A stretch of 64,000 nucleotides of DNA from Bradyrhizobium rifense (GTDB lineage Bacteria; Pseudomonadota; Alphaproteobacteria; Rhizobiales; Xanthobacteraceae), in NCBI RefSeq assembly GCF_008123425.1, contig NZ_VSSS01000058.1, forward strand, positions 1-64,000, given 5' to 3'. This document shows positions 34,298 to 42,002 of the stretch, piece by piece. The position numbers were made by a program, and so were the translations under genes. The notes beneath the pieces were generated by a model, which saw only the letters and a program-made list of their open reading frames with translations, was not told the origin of the DNA and made no database searches. Position 1 is the first letter of the stretch. Each line of letters begins with the position of its first letter.

Positions 34298-35566
34298 TCA
34301 GTCGGACGTCGTGGCCTTGCGCAACCCGAATGCCCCTTTTTCGGCCAAAGCCGCAATCCGGCCCGCGTCGTAACCGAGCGTCTCGCGCATGACGCCCTCG
34401 GTATGCTGGCCCAGCAGCGGCGCCGCTACCGGATCTATCGCCGCTGTCAGGCTCATATTGATCGGCGGCTCGATATTAGGCACCCACTCTGCTGTACGAT
34501 GCGGGATCCGGCTTAAGCGCGCGCGCTCGCGCGCCTCTGGCGCATTGAAGCCCTCCTCGACGGTCCGGAGATAGCCGACCGGGATATTGGCTAGCTTCAT
34601 CTTTGCCATCCAGTTCTCGAGCGTGTCGCTCGCGAACACCTCTGCGATAGCTGCGCGCAGTAGCTCCTTGTTCTCGGACCGTGCCTTTCGCGTAGCAAAC
34701 TGCGGCTGATTGATGAGATCGGGACGATTCAGCACCTCGACCACCAGTCGCCGATACAACCGATCATTGGCGCAAGCCATGTAGAGCGGACCATCGGATG
34801 CCTCGTAGACGCCGACGGTGGGAGACCCACTCGGCGAATTTCCGAACCGTCCGGGGTTCTCGCCGTTGATCAGATAGGCCATGCCATAGAAACCGGTCAT
34901 TCCCATGGCGACGTCGAACAGCGCGACCTCGACATGCTGTCCGCGGCCGAGCCGATCCCGCGCCAACAGCGCCAGCAGGATGGCATTGCAGGCCGACATC
35001 CCTGTCGCCATGTCGACAATCGGCGGGCCGGTCCGAACCGCCGGGCCATCGGCAAATCCGTTGAGCGACATGAAGCCGCTCTCGGCTTGCGTGATGGGAT
35101 CGAAGCCGGGACGCGAGGCGAACGGTCCGGTGCGCCCGTAAGCGGAGATCGAACAATAGACGAGCCGAGGGTTGAGCGGTGCAACAGCCTCGTAATCGAG
35201 GCCGAACTTCCTCATGACCCCGCTGGAAAAATTCTCGACGACGACGTCCGCCCTGCGGATCAGATCCAGTGCGATCTCGCGCGCTTCCGGCACCGCGAGG
35301 TCGAGCGCAATGCCGCTCTTGTTGCGGTTCAGGCTGAGATAGGCCGCGCTTTCCCCGCCGATGTCGGCATGCTCATAAGCGCGCGTATCGTCGCCACCAT
35401 CGGGGTTCTCGATCTTGATGACGCGCGCGCCGAAATCGGCGAGCGTCTGCGTGCAGGCGGGACCCGCGACCACGCGCGTGAAATCGACGACCAGAAGACC
35501 ATCAAGTGCGGTTGGTCCTCCTGCCGCCCGCGACGGACGTTCCGGCAATTGAGGCTTGGTGGACAT
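34298..35566 (-). CDS. CoA transferase family III (CaiB/BaiF)
   Basis: 422 residues from ATG 35566. Motifs LLVVDFTRVVAGPACTQTLA at the N-terminus, SLNRNKSGIALDL, the catalytic aspartate in PPIVDMATGMSACNAIL, and GRGQHVEVALFD. Moves CoA between carboxylic acids without ATP. First gene of the unit CoA transferase - oxygenase - reductase. It implies that the module has at least one CoA-thioester intermediate, so it may hand carbon over to the neighbouring beta-oxidation genes. Confidence 0.88.
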   Translation of the reverse strand: MSTKPQLPERPSRAAGGPTALDGLLVVDFTRVVAGPACTQTLADFGARVIKIENPDGGDDTRAYEHADIGGESAAYLSLNRNKSGIALDLAVPEAREIALDLIRRADVVVENFSSGVMRKFGLDYEAVAPLNPRLVYCSISAYGRTGPFASRPGFDPITQAESGFMSLNGFADGPAVRTGPPIVDMATGMSACNAILLALLARDRLGRGQHVEVALFDVAMGMTGFYGMAYLINGENPGRFGNSPSGSPTVGVYEASDGPLYMACANDRLYRRLVVEVLNRPDLINQPQFATRKARSENKELLRAAIAEVFASDTLENWMAKMKLANIPVGYLRTVEEGFNAPEARERARLSRIPHRTAEWVPNIEPPINMSLTAAIDPVAAPLLGQHTEGVMRETLGYDAGRIAALAEKGAFGLRKATTSD

Positions 35567-35674
35567 CCCAGGGGCTCCCTTACATCGGCTTGTGCTCGCC
35601 GAATTTCCTGCAAGCGAACTTAAAGCCCGGCGGGGCCGACTTCGCAAGTGCCTCAGCAGCAACGCGTCAATACG

Positions 35675-35711
35675 CAAAAAGGACCCGGCCGCGGTCAAGC
35701 TGCCGGGTCCT
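35675..35711 (-). terminator. Rho-independent terminator (minus strand)
   Basis: Perfect 10-bp stem AGGACCCGGC/GCCGGGTCCT (35680-35689 and 35702-35711). On the minus strand it is followed by a run of five T (AAAAA at 35676-35680 on plus). Positioned to end transcripts coming from the GNAT pseudogene. Confidence 0.75.
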
Positions 35712-35801
35712 CACGCATTCCGGGTGAACAAGGCCGCGCCTGCATCAACGCGCGCCATTTGACGTTGCGAAAAGCACCTTCCGCATCACGGGAAGCTCCA
35801 C

Positions 35802-36233
35802 TCAGCGAAGCGACCGTCGCCAATAGAGCGTATGCGACCAAGCCCAGGGCACCTCAGGTTCGTAGAGCCGGTACCCGGCCCGGATGAAATTATTCGCGGA
35901 GAAACTGTTATCTGTCGTATCCGAAATGATGCTGTCCCATCCAATGCGCCGCCCGTGCGCTTCGATCGCTCGCATCAACCTGAGCTGAAGTCCCCTGCCC
36001 CAGTGCCGCTGCATGACCCCTACTACTCGGGAGAAGTAACCGCTATTGCGCGCATAGGTCGACGGCACGACGCCCGCAAAAGCGACCGCATCATCGCCGT
36101 GATAAGCGAGCCACTAGGCTCCAAGATCGAACTGCGGCATCGCCGCGGCATCGAAGAACGTCAGCCGATGCAGATCAGCCAAGGTGTCGGCAACTTCGTC
36201 ATCAGACGCATCGACCATACGAATCTTGTACAT
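35802..36233 (-). pseudogene. GNAT N-acetyltransferase, interrupted by an amber codon
   Basis: From ATG 36233 the frame reads MYKIRMVDASDDEVADTLAD and runs 39 codons to TAG at 36114-36116. It continues in the same frame to 35802 with a typical GNAT acetyl-CoA-binding region (RVVGVMQRHWGRGLQLRLM), DSIISDTTDNSFSANNFIRAG and the C-terminus. The stop falls in GA-stop-WLAYHGDD, where Trp (TGG) would be expected, so a single G-to-A change explains it. Could also be a sequencing error. The distal part could restart at GTG 36068. Confidence 0.75.
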
Positions 36234-36294
36234 GGCACGCCCCATCGGAACAGACCTTGATCGGCCTCGCGGCGGTGTGATCGCCACGAGGAGC

Positions 36295-36450
36295 TCACTT
36301 GCTCAGCACGACCTTCACGCGAGCCAGACGGCCCCCATCAGGCCGGTCGCAATCACCGTAATCACAGCCTTGAAGGTGTAGCTCTGCGCCTGCTCCACGC
36401 TCTTTCGCCACCGCCGCAGGTGCTGGAAATCCGCCCTCACCTCTGGACAG
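36295..36450 (-). pseudogene. Possible remnant of a small single-span membrane protein
   Basis: Minus frame reads FQHLRRWRKSVEQAQSYTFK then a hydrophobic AVITVIATGLMGAVWLA and stops at 36315. One frame over the sequence continues KVVLSK and stops at 36295-36297, a natural charged end. No start codon with a ribosome site is visible. Interpreted as a frameshifted gene for a coiled-coil plus membrane-anchor protein; the family is not identified. Confidence 0.35.
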
Positions 36451-36552
36451 ATTAATTCCGCTGGCGATGAAATACTTAGGAATGCCGCAACCGCGATAAA
36501 TGGTTCACGCTGGGAGGCTCCAGATGCGAATCTCGACGAAGACATTGCGAGG

Positions 36553-36876
36553 ATGAATCGAATCATTTTTCTTTTCGACAAAATGCAGCTCGCCTTCTAT
36601 GGGAACTTAGTCGGCCATGAGCGCGACTTTCGAATCGAAATGAACGCTATCCTGTTTCCGCGGGAGCAATTTCTAGAGTTCAAGAACGGCGCTGAGCAGT
36701 TCCGCGATGGATTATCCATATGGAAGCAGCTCCGCAACACCGACTCAAAAGACGGCGTTTTAAGACCTGTGCACGGTTCACGTATAACTTTCGCGACGGC
36801 GCGGCAGAATTTCGTAAATTGGCTTTCTGGACGCCAAGAACTCGTAGACCTAACGCGAACGGCGCTGAAGCAATGA
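36553..36876 (+). CDS. Hypothetical protein, possibly 5'-truncated
   Basis: 107 codons from ATG 36553. The same frame is open for about 170 bases upstream without a start codon. The predicted protein is plausible and soluble (HERDFRIEMNAILFPREQFL, ITFATARQNFVNWLSGRQEL) and less GC-rich than neighbours. It lies in a decayed region next to two pseudogenes, so it may be a remnant of a transferred gene. I recognise no family. Confidence 0.35.
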   Translation: MNRIIFLFDKMQLAFYGNLVGHERDFRIEMNAILFPREQFLEFKNGAEQFRDGLSIWKQLRNTDSKDGVLRPVHGSRITFATARQNFVNWLSGRQELVDLTRTALKQ

Positions 36877-36972
36877 CATCAAGGGCAAGCAGGGAGTCGG
36901 CTAACACTCGCAGGCTAGCGTTTTTCCCGACGCGCCGAATGCCACGTCGCATGCCATGCGACGCGCTCGACA

Positions 36973-37164
36973 TCACGCCTCGTTCAATCCAGCACCGCGA
37001 TCCACCACGGCCGCTTCTCCCTTTGAGGTAAGCTCGAAGGTGTCACCATCCTTCTGTACGTAGCCATCCGCGATGAGGCGGAACAGCTCCGCCCGCTTAT
37101 CATCGCTGAAGGCGATGGACTGGCCGATGTCGCAGAGCACGGCGATCTGGGCGTCTGTCAGCAT
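36973..37164 (-). CDS. Small hypothetical protein (63 aa)
   Basis: ATG 37164 is preceded by CAGGAGGATTCC, a strong ribosome site, which argues against the longer frame from 37350. MLTDAQIAVLCDIGQSIAFS then KRAELFRLIADGYVQKDG and a beta-hairpin-like end suggest a small winged-helix-like fold. No function can be assigned. Confidence 0.7.
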   Translation of the reverse strand: MLTDAQIAVLCDIGQSIAFSDDKRAELFRLIADGYVQKDGDTFELTSKGEAAVVDRGAGLNEA

Positions 37165-37239
37165 GGAATCCTCCTGACGGTACAAGAGCCAGGGCCGTCG
37201 ACTCGTTCCTCCGGGACGCCAGGCCGGAACCGCGGACTC

Positions 37240-37325
37240 AAAAAGCCCGCGGCGGATTGCTCCGCGCGGGCTGAACCAGACTTGTCGATGATGTGATCCT
37301 GCGTGTGTTTTGCCCGACGTCTCAA
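37240..37325 (+). repeat. Dispersed hairpin repeat, copy 1
   Basis: About 86 bp: AAAGCCCGCGGCGGA, loop, imperfect return arm GCGCGGGCTGAACCAGA, about 40 bp spacer, then the conserved tail TTTTGCCCGACGTCTCAA. Same order and orientation as copies 2 and 3. Confidence 0.8.
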
Positions 37326-37367
37326 AGCCTATATTGAAACGAACCCGCAAATCCTCGGAGTACCATC

Positions 37368-37622
37368 ATGCGCGCGCTTCCCATTCTCTTCCTGGTCGGA
37401 ATCACAATGACTGTGGCTGCTCCGGCCTCAGCGCAACGGTTCGCCGGCAATGCTCCGGTGTGCATGCAGAAGTGGGAGTGGGGCGGCAGCAGCTATATTT
37501 CGTGCGATTATCGTTCGTGGGACGAATGTCGCGCGTCCGCTGCGGGCCTTCCCGCCATGTGCATGCAGAACCCTTATGTGCAGCAGCCGTCTTATCCAGA
37601 GCGCAGTCCGCGTTCCCGATAA
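37368..37622 (+). CDS. DUF3551 family small secreted protein
   Basis: 84 residues with a signal peptide (LPILFLVGITMTVAAPASA, cleavage before QRF). The mature part has the DUF3551 pattern of spaced cysteines (VCMQKWEWGG, SCDYRSWDECRASAAGLPAMC). Family is abundant in Bradyrhizobium and of unknown function. CGGAG lies nine bases before the ATG. Flanked by copies 1 and 2 of the hairpin repeat. Confidence 0.82.
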   Translation: MRALPILFLVGITMTVAAPASAQRFAGNAPVCMQKWEWGGSSYISCDYRSWDECRASAAGLPAMCMQNPYVQQPSYPERSPRSR

Positions 37623-37679
37623 AGGCGGTTGCGGCAGCAGTTGCTGCCCTGCTGCGGTGAACGTTTCGGTTGCTCATGC

Positions 37680-37766
37680 AAAAGCCCGCGGCGGATGTCT
37701 CCGCCGCGGGCTGAACCAGATTTTCCGATGATGTCATTCTGCCAGTGTTTTGCCCGACGTGTCAAA
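37680..37766 (+). repeat. Dispersed hairpin repeat, copy 2
   Basis: Perfect hairpin GCCCGCGGCGGA/TCCGCCGCGGGC with TGTC loop, then CTGAACCAGATTTT and, about 40 bp on, GTTTTGCCCGACGTGTCAA. On the minus strand the stem is followed by TTTTG, so it could end the glyoxalase-family transcript that arrives from 37838. Confidence 0.82.
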
Positions 37767-37837
37767 CGAACGAAGCAGCACAGCGACGGCGGCACAATCG
37801 ACATGCCAACGAAGCCCGGCGATCTCTCGCGGGACGA

Positions 37838-38230
37838 TTAGCGTTTCGCGTCTGTCCGCGCGCGTGCGCGGAGACGGGTTGGCCAACCGACACGGACCAG
37901 CGTCTCATCCGGATCGGAGAGCGCGAATTCGTACATCCCCCACGGCTTGTCTTCGGGCGATTGCTGAAATTCGCGCGCCGCAGCATCGACATCCTCGAGG
38001 TAGAGATAGAGCCCGAACGGGTTTCTGCCCGGCGTCAGCCATCCCTCGACCGCGTCTGTCAGATGGAGATATCCGCCCTTCGCATTCGACAGTATGCGAT
38101 AGGTGTCGGGCTCTCCCGGAGCAGGCCTTTCGCTGTCCGGTCGCGCAAAGCCCAGCCGATTGTAGAACCGCTCCGACGCATCAAGGTCATTGCACGGCAG
38201 GATCGCGATCAAGGCTCCGGAAGGGCTCAT
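37838..38230 (-). CDS. VOC family (glyoxalase/bleomycin-resistance-like) protein
   Basis: 130 residues from ATG 38230 (CGGAG upstream). Paired beta-alpha-beta modules: GALIAILPCNDLDASERFYN opens the first, GLYLYLEDVDAAAREFQQS the second, with the typical end YEFALSDPDETLVRVGWP. Metal-dependent lyase, dioxygenase or antibiotic-binding protein; not resolvable here. Its upstream region carries four copies of AACCGGCAA. Confidence 0.82.
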   Translation of the reverse strand: MSPSGALIAILPCNDLDASERFYNRLGFARPDSERPAPGEPDTYRILSNAKGGYLHLTDAVEGWLTPGRNPFGLYLYLEDVDAAAREFQQSPEDKPWGMYEFALSDPDETLVRVGWPTRLRARARTDAKR

Positions 38231-38246
38231 TCTGCACTCCGAATGG

Positions 38247-38334
38247 AACCGGCAAAACAACCGGCAATTTCAAGAGCTGACTTATAATCAAGCTATTGAT
38301 TTCCATGTACTATAACCGGCAAACAAACCGGCAA
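38247..38334. repeat. Two pairs of AACCGGCAA direct repeats upstream of the VOC gene
   Basis: AACCGGCAA occurs at 38247, 38259, 38314 and 38326. In each pair the spacing is 12 bp, and the pairs are 67 bp apart, flanking an AT-rich stretch with TATAAG on the minus strand at about 38281-38286. Looks like an operator array around the VOC promoter. Confidence 0.65.
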
Positions 38335-38367
38335 AAATGGCCTCTCGTTTTGCGTCTGTCGGCACAA

Positions 38368-38449
38368 GAAAGCCCGCGGCGGATGTCTCCGCACGGGCTG
38401 AACTCTTTTCGATGATGCCATTGTGCCGGTGTTTTGCCCGACGTGTCAA
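38368..38449 (+). repeat. Dispersed hairpin repeat, copy 3
   Basis: GCCCGCGGCGGATGTCTCC then the slightly changed return arm GCACGGGCTGAAC, spacer, and GTTTTGCCCGACGTGTCAA. Lies downstream of the minus-strand gene ending at 38605. Confidence 0.8.
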
Positions 38450-38604
38450 CGCGAGAGGACGGCCCCGGCGCGGGACGGGGGGCTTGGGCGCCGGAGCCGC
38501 ATTTCAGGCCGGTCAATCGGCGGCGAACCGGCCAATTGATAAATTCGGATGCAGAGCCGAAAGTTCCTGGCGGAGCTGCCGTGGCTTGAACGACGCCCGG
38601 TCGC

Positions 38605-38853
38605 TCACGCGGCGTGCGACAACTCCGCCGCGCGCTCTTCGCGTCCCTGCAGCATGGCGATCGAGGCGCGCAGGTTGTCCCTGCGCGACCGCAAGGCCAG
38701 GGCCAGCATCGAATAGGTGGGGCTGCCGGGGTCGGCATTGCCGGCATTGCGCTCCTCTTCGGCAATGTCGCTGTCGAGCATCTGGATCCGCCAGCGCAGG
38801 TCGGAGATCAGAGCGTGGAGCGCGTTCGCTTCGAAACGGGACGTTGTCTGCAT
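38605..38853 (-). CDS. Small hypothetical protein (82 aa), helical
   Basis: ATG 38853 after GAGGCGA. Sequence is mostly amphipathic helix (FEANALHALISDLRWRIQML, SMLALALRSRRDNLRASIAM). Good coding character. I recognise no named family; it is cytoplasmic by composition. Confidence 0.7.
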   Translation of the reverse strand: MQTTSRFEANALHALISDLRWRIQMLDSDIAEEERNAGNADPGSPTYSMLALALRSRRDNLRASIAMLQGREERAAELSHAA

Positions 38854-38958
38854 GTGATCGCCTCAATCTGAAACGGACCGATGGGCCGGGCCGTGATTAC
38901 GACGTCATGCAGCAAGAGCGATGCCAGCTGCCTTGCGGGAACCGGAGCAAGGAGCGCC

Positions 38959-39207
38959 TCACTCCTCCGCCAGCTTCCGCTCGATGTAGGCATCTACCGT
39001 CTCGGCAAACGAGCGCTGCACGCCGACCGACGTGACATGCAGCTCGATCGCATCCTGCCGGAGCACGCGCAGGCCACGGCTGCGTGCGCTGACCGGCGCC
39101 ATCGCGACATAATCGTCGATGGCGCTCATCGCCAGCGGGATGCCTTTCGGGTCTCCTCGCGCAATCAGCAAACGCAGAAAGCTCAGGCAATCGGCCAAGC
39201 CCGGCAT
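38959..39207 (-). CDS. Small hypothetical protein (82 aa)
   Basis: Starts 12 bp after the stop of a 34-codon gene and probably shares its transcript. MPGLADCLSFLRLLIARGDP and SFAETVDAYIERKLAEE suggest an all-alpha cytoplasmic protein. No function assigned. Confidence 0.6.
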   Translation of the reverse strand: MPGLADCLSFLRLLIARGDPKGIPLAMSAIDDYVAMAPVSARSRGLRVLRQDAIELHVTSVGVQRSFAETVDAYIERKLAEE

Positions 39208-39219
39208 GGGTTCGCGATC

Positions 39220-39324
39220 TCAGTTTTGCTGCGGCTTTTGCTTGGGCTTACTGACGGGCTGGGTATGGGTGCCGAACAGCGCCAGCAGCAACGCGACTTC
39301 TTCCTTCGAACCGACCTGGATCAT
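39220..39324 (-). CDS. Very small protein (34 aa)
   Basis: ATG 39324 has a near-ideal AAGGAGATCACC ribosome site. Encodes MIQVGSKEEVALLLALFGTH followed by a lysine/glutamine-rich tail PVSKPKQKPQQN. Followed by the 82-residue gene with a 12-bp gap. Too short for most gene finders; support comes from the ribosome site and operon position. Confidence 0.55.
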   Translation of the reverse strand: MIQVGSKEEVALLLALFGTHTQPVSKPKQKPQQN

Positions 39325-39596
39325 GGTGATCTCCTTTGCGCTCCGTTGGTCGGGCCGAATTGCGAAGGCGTTCAGGACGATCTGGTTTCAGGACTGTTTC
39401 AAACCTGTTTCGTGGGGCCGAGCATGCCCGACGGAGCGTCGGCCGGAACGCCCCGGACGCGGTCGCCGGCCATGTCGACGTTTCAAAACCAACAAATGTG
39501 AATCGGCGGCGAAGGACATGACCGACAGGCGATCGGTCGACGAGATTCTCGCGGGCGCTCCGAACGAACAATGCGGTCGCCCCCGCGTTGTCCGCG

Positions 39597-39791
39597 ATGA
39601 ACGAATTCGAACACCTCACCGATCAAAACGTGCTGCGTCTCTACGATGCCATTCGGCATCAGGTCGATGCCGACAAGGCACTCGGTAACAGATACCGTCT
39701 CATTGGCCAGGCGGCAATGGACCGCGCCGAACGCCTCAAGGACGAGATCGTCAGCCGGGGACTGAAATTCTCGCCGATCGTGTGGACGTGA
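39597..39791 (+). CDS. Small hypothetical protein (64 aa)
   Basis: From ATG 39597 (TTG 39588 possible). MNEFEHLTDQNVLRLYDAIR and DRAERLKDEIVSRGLKFSP indicate a two-helix soluble protein with good codon usage. Function unknown; no clear ribosome site. Confidence 0.65.
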   Translation: MNEFEHLTDQNVLRLYDAIRHQVDADKALGNRYRLIGQAAMDRAERLKDEIVSRGLKFSPIVWT

Positions 39792-39823
39792 GCAGGCTGG
39801 CTGGCTCCAGGCCATGCGGATGC

Positions 39824-40084
39824 TCAGACGTTCGGCTGCCACCCGATGATCGCGCCGACGAGGCAGAGCAGCGCGCCGAAGGCCGTGCCGACCATCTGCA
39901 TCCAGTAGCGGATCGGCATGGTGTCGCGGTCAAATTCCTGCCGCGACCAGCGCGACCAGTCCAGCCAGTCGTCGCTCACGAACAGGATCTTTCGCTCGAC
40001 ATAGCCGTACCAGGCCTTGCGGGCGCAATAGATGCTGATCCCGATCGCAGCCAGGCGATAGAGGAGATCGAGCGCGGGATTCAT
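39824..40084 (-). CDS. Small membrane protein (86 aa)
   Basis: Two membrane spans: LLYRLAAIGISIYCARKAWY near the N-terminus and MVGTAFGALLCLVGAIIGW at the C-terminus, with a charged loop (RKILFVSDDWLDWSRWSRQE) between. Function unknown. Confidence 0.68.
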   Translation of the reverse strand: MNPALDLLYRLAAIGISIYCARKAWYGYVERKILFVSDDWLDWSRWSRQEFDRDTMPIRYWMQMVGTAFGALLCLVGAIIGWQPNV

Positions 40085-40230
40085 GCAAACATCCGTTGGT
40101 CAGGCCGGGCTGCGATGACCGGGCGGTATTACCGATCCCTCGGCAAGGCCCCGGCAGCTAGGGCAATAGCTCTGCCTGTCTTAGTGTTCTCGGTGAGGAT
40201 GCAGGTTCAATCGCGGCCGCGATCGGCTCA

Positions 40231-40259
40231 GGCGTTTTACCCAACGGGTCAAACTTTAA
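40231..40259 (+). repeat. Partial copy of the dispersed repeat tail
   Basis: GCGTTTTACCCAACGGGTCAA resembles the conserved tail of copies 1-3 without the hairpin part. Confidence 0.4.
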
Positions 40260-40341
40260 TCGAATGCAACCAGGCGAATTCGGCGGAATGAAATCTCTCC
40301 GCGCCATGCTGGCACACGCGCGCCCCGAGGAGAGATGTGCG

Positions 40342-40527
40342 ATGTATTACGTCGCCGCCGCATTGCTGGGACTGTCAGGACTGTTCTATTCCGCGAGCCA
40401 TCACGAGCTCGGCCAGTTCGGCTCGAACGTGTGCAGCTATGGCGGCGCCTTCTGCGATAATCCGGTGGTCGTCTTCACCGGTGCTGCGCTCGCCGCCGCC
40501 TGGGGCATGTTCGTCAGCATCAAGTAG
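40342..40527 (+). CDS. Small membrane/secreted protein (61 aa)
   Basis: ATG 40342 follows GAGGAGAG with good spacing, so the upstream ATG at 40264 is unlikely. N-terminal span MYYVAAALLGLSGLFYSAS and a C-terminal span VVVFTGAALAAAWGMFVSI, with two cysteines between (NVCSYGGAFC). Function unknown. Confidence 0.68.
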   Translation: MYYVAAALLGLSGLFYSASHHELGQFGSNVCSYGGAFCDNPVVVFTGAALAAAWGMFVSIK

Positions 40528-40598
40528 CACGAAAGCCCGGCGTCCATGGGAGGCGGGGCTTGATGATCGCATGTGCGTCGCTTGACGGGCGGCCCGGC

Positions 40599-40772
40599 TC
40601 AGGTCGCCAGCTCCTTGCGGACGGCGGCGGCCGAATTGCCGACCTTGTCGACAGCCTGTTGCAACTTCTCTTTGGAAACGCCGAGCGCGTGGGTCCAGTA
40701 TTTGACCTCGTAAGCCTCGTGCATGTTGATCTTGCTGCGGTCGGGCTGCTCGCGCTTCGTCAGATTGTCCAT
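40599..40772 (-). CDS. DUF3606 domain protein (57 aa)
   Basis: ATG 40772 after GAGGAACG. Reads MDNLTKREQPDRSKINMHEA, YEVKYWTHALGVSKEKLQQA, VDKVGNSAAAVRKELAT. The pattern R-x-x-I-N-x-x-E-x-Y-E-V-x-x-W then L-x-V-x-V-G-x-S is the DUF3606 signature. Family function is unknown. Too short for many gene finders. Confidence 0.75.
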   Translation of the reverse strand: MDNLTKREQPDRSKINMHEAYEVKYWTHALGVSKEKLQQAVDKVGNSAAAVRKELAT

Positions 40773-40883
40773 TGGCCGTTCCTCGTTTTGCTGAAACGGG
40801 AAACGTCGTCCGTCGGCAGCCGTTCCTAAATCCTGGGCTTGGCCGAACGTGGCCGTCGCAGAAGAGCTGGCCGGCTTGCCGAC

Positions 40884-41123
40884 TTATGCCATTGCCTTGG
40901 CCGGCATGGATACCGCCGCTTCCTTGACCGCTTGCATGGCAGCCTGCTTGGCAGCTTCGTTGGCAGCTTCCTTGGCGATCGCCGAGATCGAGTTGCCGGA
41001 CTTGCGAACGACCTCGGCAAATTGACCGTTCGACAGGTTGAGACGCTTGCGCAGGATCTTGACCTGCACCTTGTCCCTGAGATCGAGCGAATTGCGGAAG
41101 TAGGTCGGCCGGGGCCTGTTCAT
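40884..41123 (-). CDS. DUF3606-like protein with Ala-rich C-terminus (79 aa)
   Basis: From ATG 41123. DLRDKVQVKILRKRLNLSNG and FAEVVRKSGNSISAIAKEAA match the DUF3606 helical core, distantly related to the 57-residue neighbour. The tail (AANEAAKQAAMQAVKEAAVS) is an alanine-rich helix. Function unknown. Confidence 0.68.
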   Translation of the reverse strand: MNRPRPTYFRNSLDLRDKVQVKILRKRLNLSNGQFAEVVRKSGNSISAIAKEAANEAAKQAAMQAVKEAAVSMPAKAMA

Positions 41124-41318
41124 GAGTTTGCTTTCGGATGAGGAGAAGGATCGGACCGCGACAAGGCGGGCATGACGCCGCCTCTGTCGCGATGGTGACT
41201 GTCCCGCTCCTCGCGAAGATTCCGTCTCCGCAGACTCAACATGCATTGGGGACGGGTGTTCCGTCGCGCGCGCAAATATACGAACGAAGCTGCTCAGATG
41301 AACGTTCGGCAACGTCGC

Positions 41319-42002
41319 CTAGGGCACGAACACCTCGGACGTGTCCATGCGCACGTTGCGCAGCGCGCGGCAGGACTCCTGTGCCTCGCGCATGCGCTCC
41401 GGCATGAAGCTCAGCAGCAATGAACGCCGCCGCGCGCCCGTGCGATTAAGGGTCGCGCCGTGCGGCAGGTCGGCGTCGAACACCAGGATGTCTCCCGCCT
41501 CGCCCGCAAGGATCAGTGACGAGGCTTCGTCCGGCTCGGCGGGATCGACAAGGCCTTGGTCGAGATGGCGCGGCACGACGCGCGTGGCGCCGTTATCCGG
41601 CCCGTAAGCGTCGAGGAAGACCAGGGCGGCGACGGCGTTGGTGCCCACGCCATCGCGGTGCAGGGGCTGATGGCCGCCGTCCCTGAGCGGCTCGCGCCCC
41701 TCGACCTGGGCGAGAAAGAAGGGGCCGGCCAGAATGCCGGCCGCCGCCGCCAGCAGCGGCGGCAGCCGGCAGGTCCGCTGCACCGTCGGATCCAGATCGA
41801 CCAATGCATGGCGCCAGCCGGTGCCGCGGGGCACCGCCCATTGATCGCCGGTCCCCACCCCCGCATCGAAGGCGGCCCGCAATGCCTCGCGCCAGTCTTC
41901 GGGCACGGCGCCGCGGAGCAGCAGATAGCCGTCGCGCATCAGCATGGCGGCTTGATCCGCTGCAAGCGGGGCGACCCTGGTCGGTGTCAGGCAATGGCTC
42001 AT
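41319..42002 (-). CDS. Phytanoyl-CoA dioxygenase (PhyH) family protein
   Basis: 227 residues from ATG 42002 with GGGAGC upstream. Iron ligands HRDG in GGHQPLHRDGVGTNAV and the distal His in DADLPHGATLNRTGARRRSL, the latter arginine fitting 2-oxoglutarate binding. Non-heme Fe(II)/2-oxoglutarate hydroxylase. Transcribed away from the NRAMP-like gene; substrate unknown. Confidence 0.82.
   Translation of the reverse strand: MSHCLTPTRVAPLAADQAAMLMRDGYLLLRGAVPEDWREALRAAFDAGVGTGDQWAVPRGTGWRHALVDLDPTVQRTCRLPPLLAAAAGILAGPFFLAQVEGREPLRDGGHQPLHRDGVGTNAVAALVFLDAYGPDNGATRVVPRHLDQGLVDPAEPDEASSLILAGEAGDILVFDADLPHGATLNRTGARRRSLLLSFMPERMREAQESCRALRNVRMDTSEVFVP

Noticed and set aside
40529..40562. Weak hairpin after the 61-codon gene (AAGCCC and GGGCTT arms)
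   Set aside because: Stem is imperfect and there is no T-run, so a terminator call is not supported.
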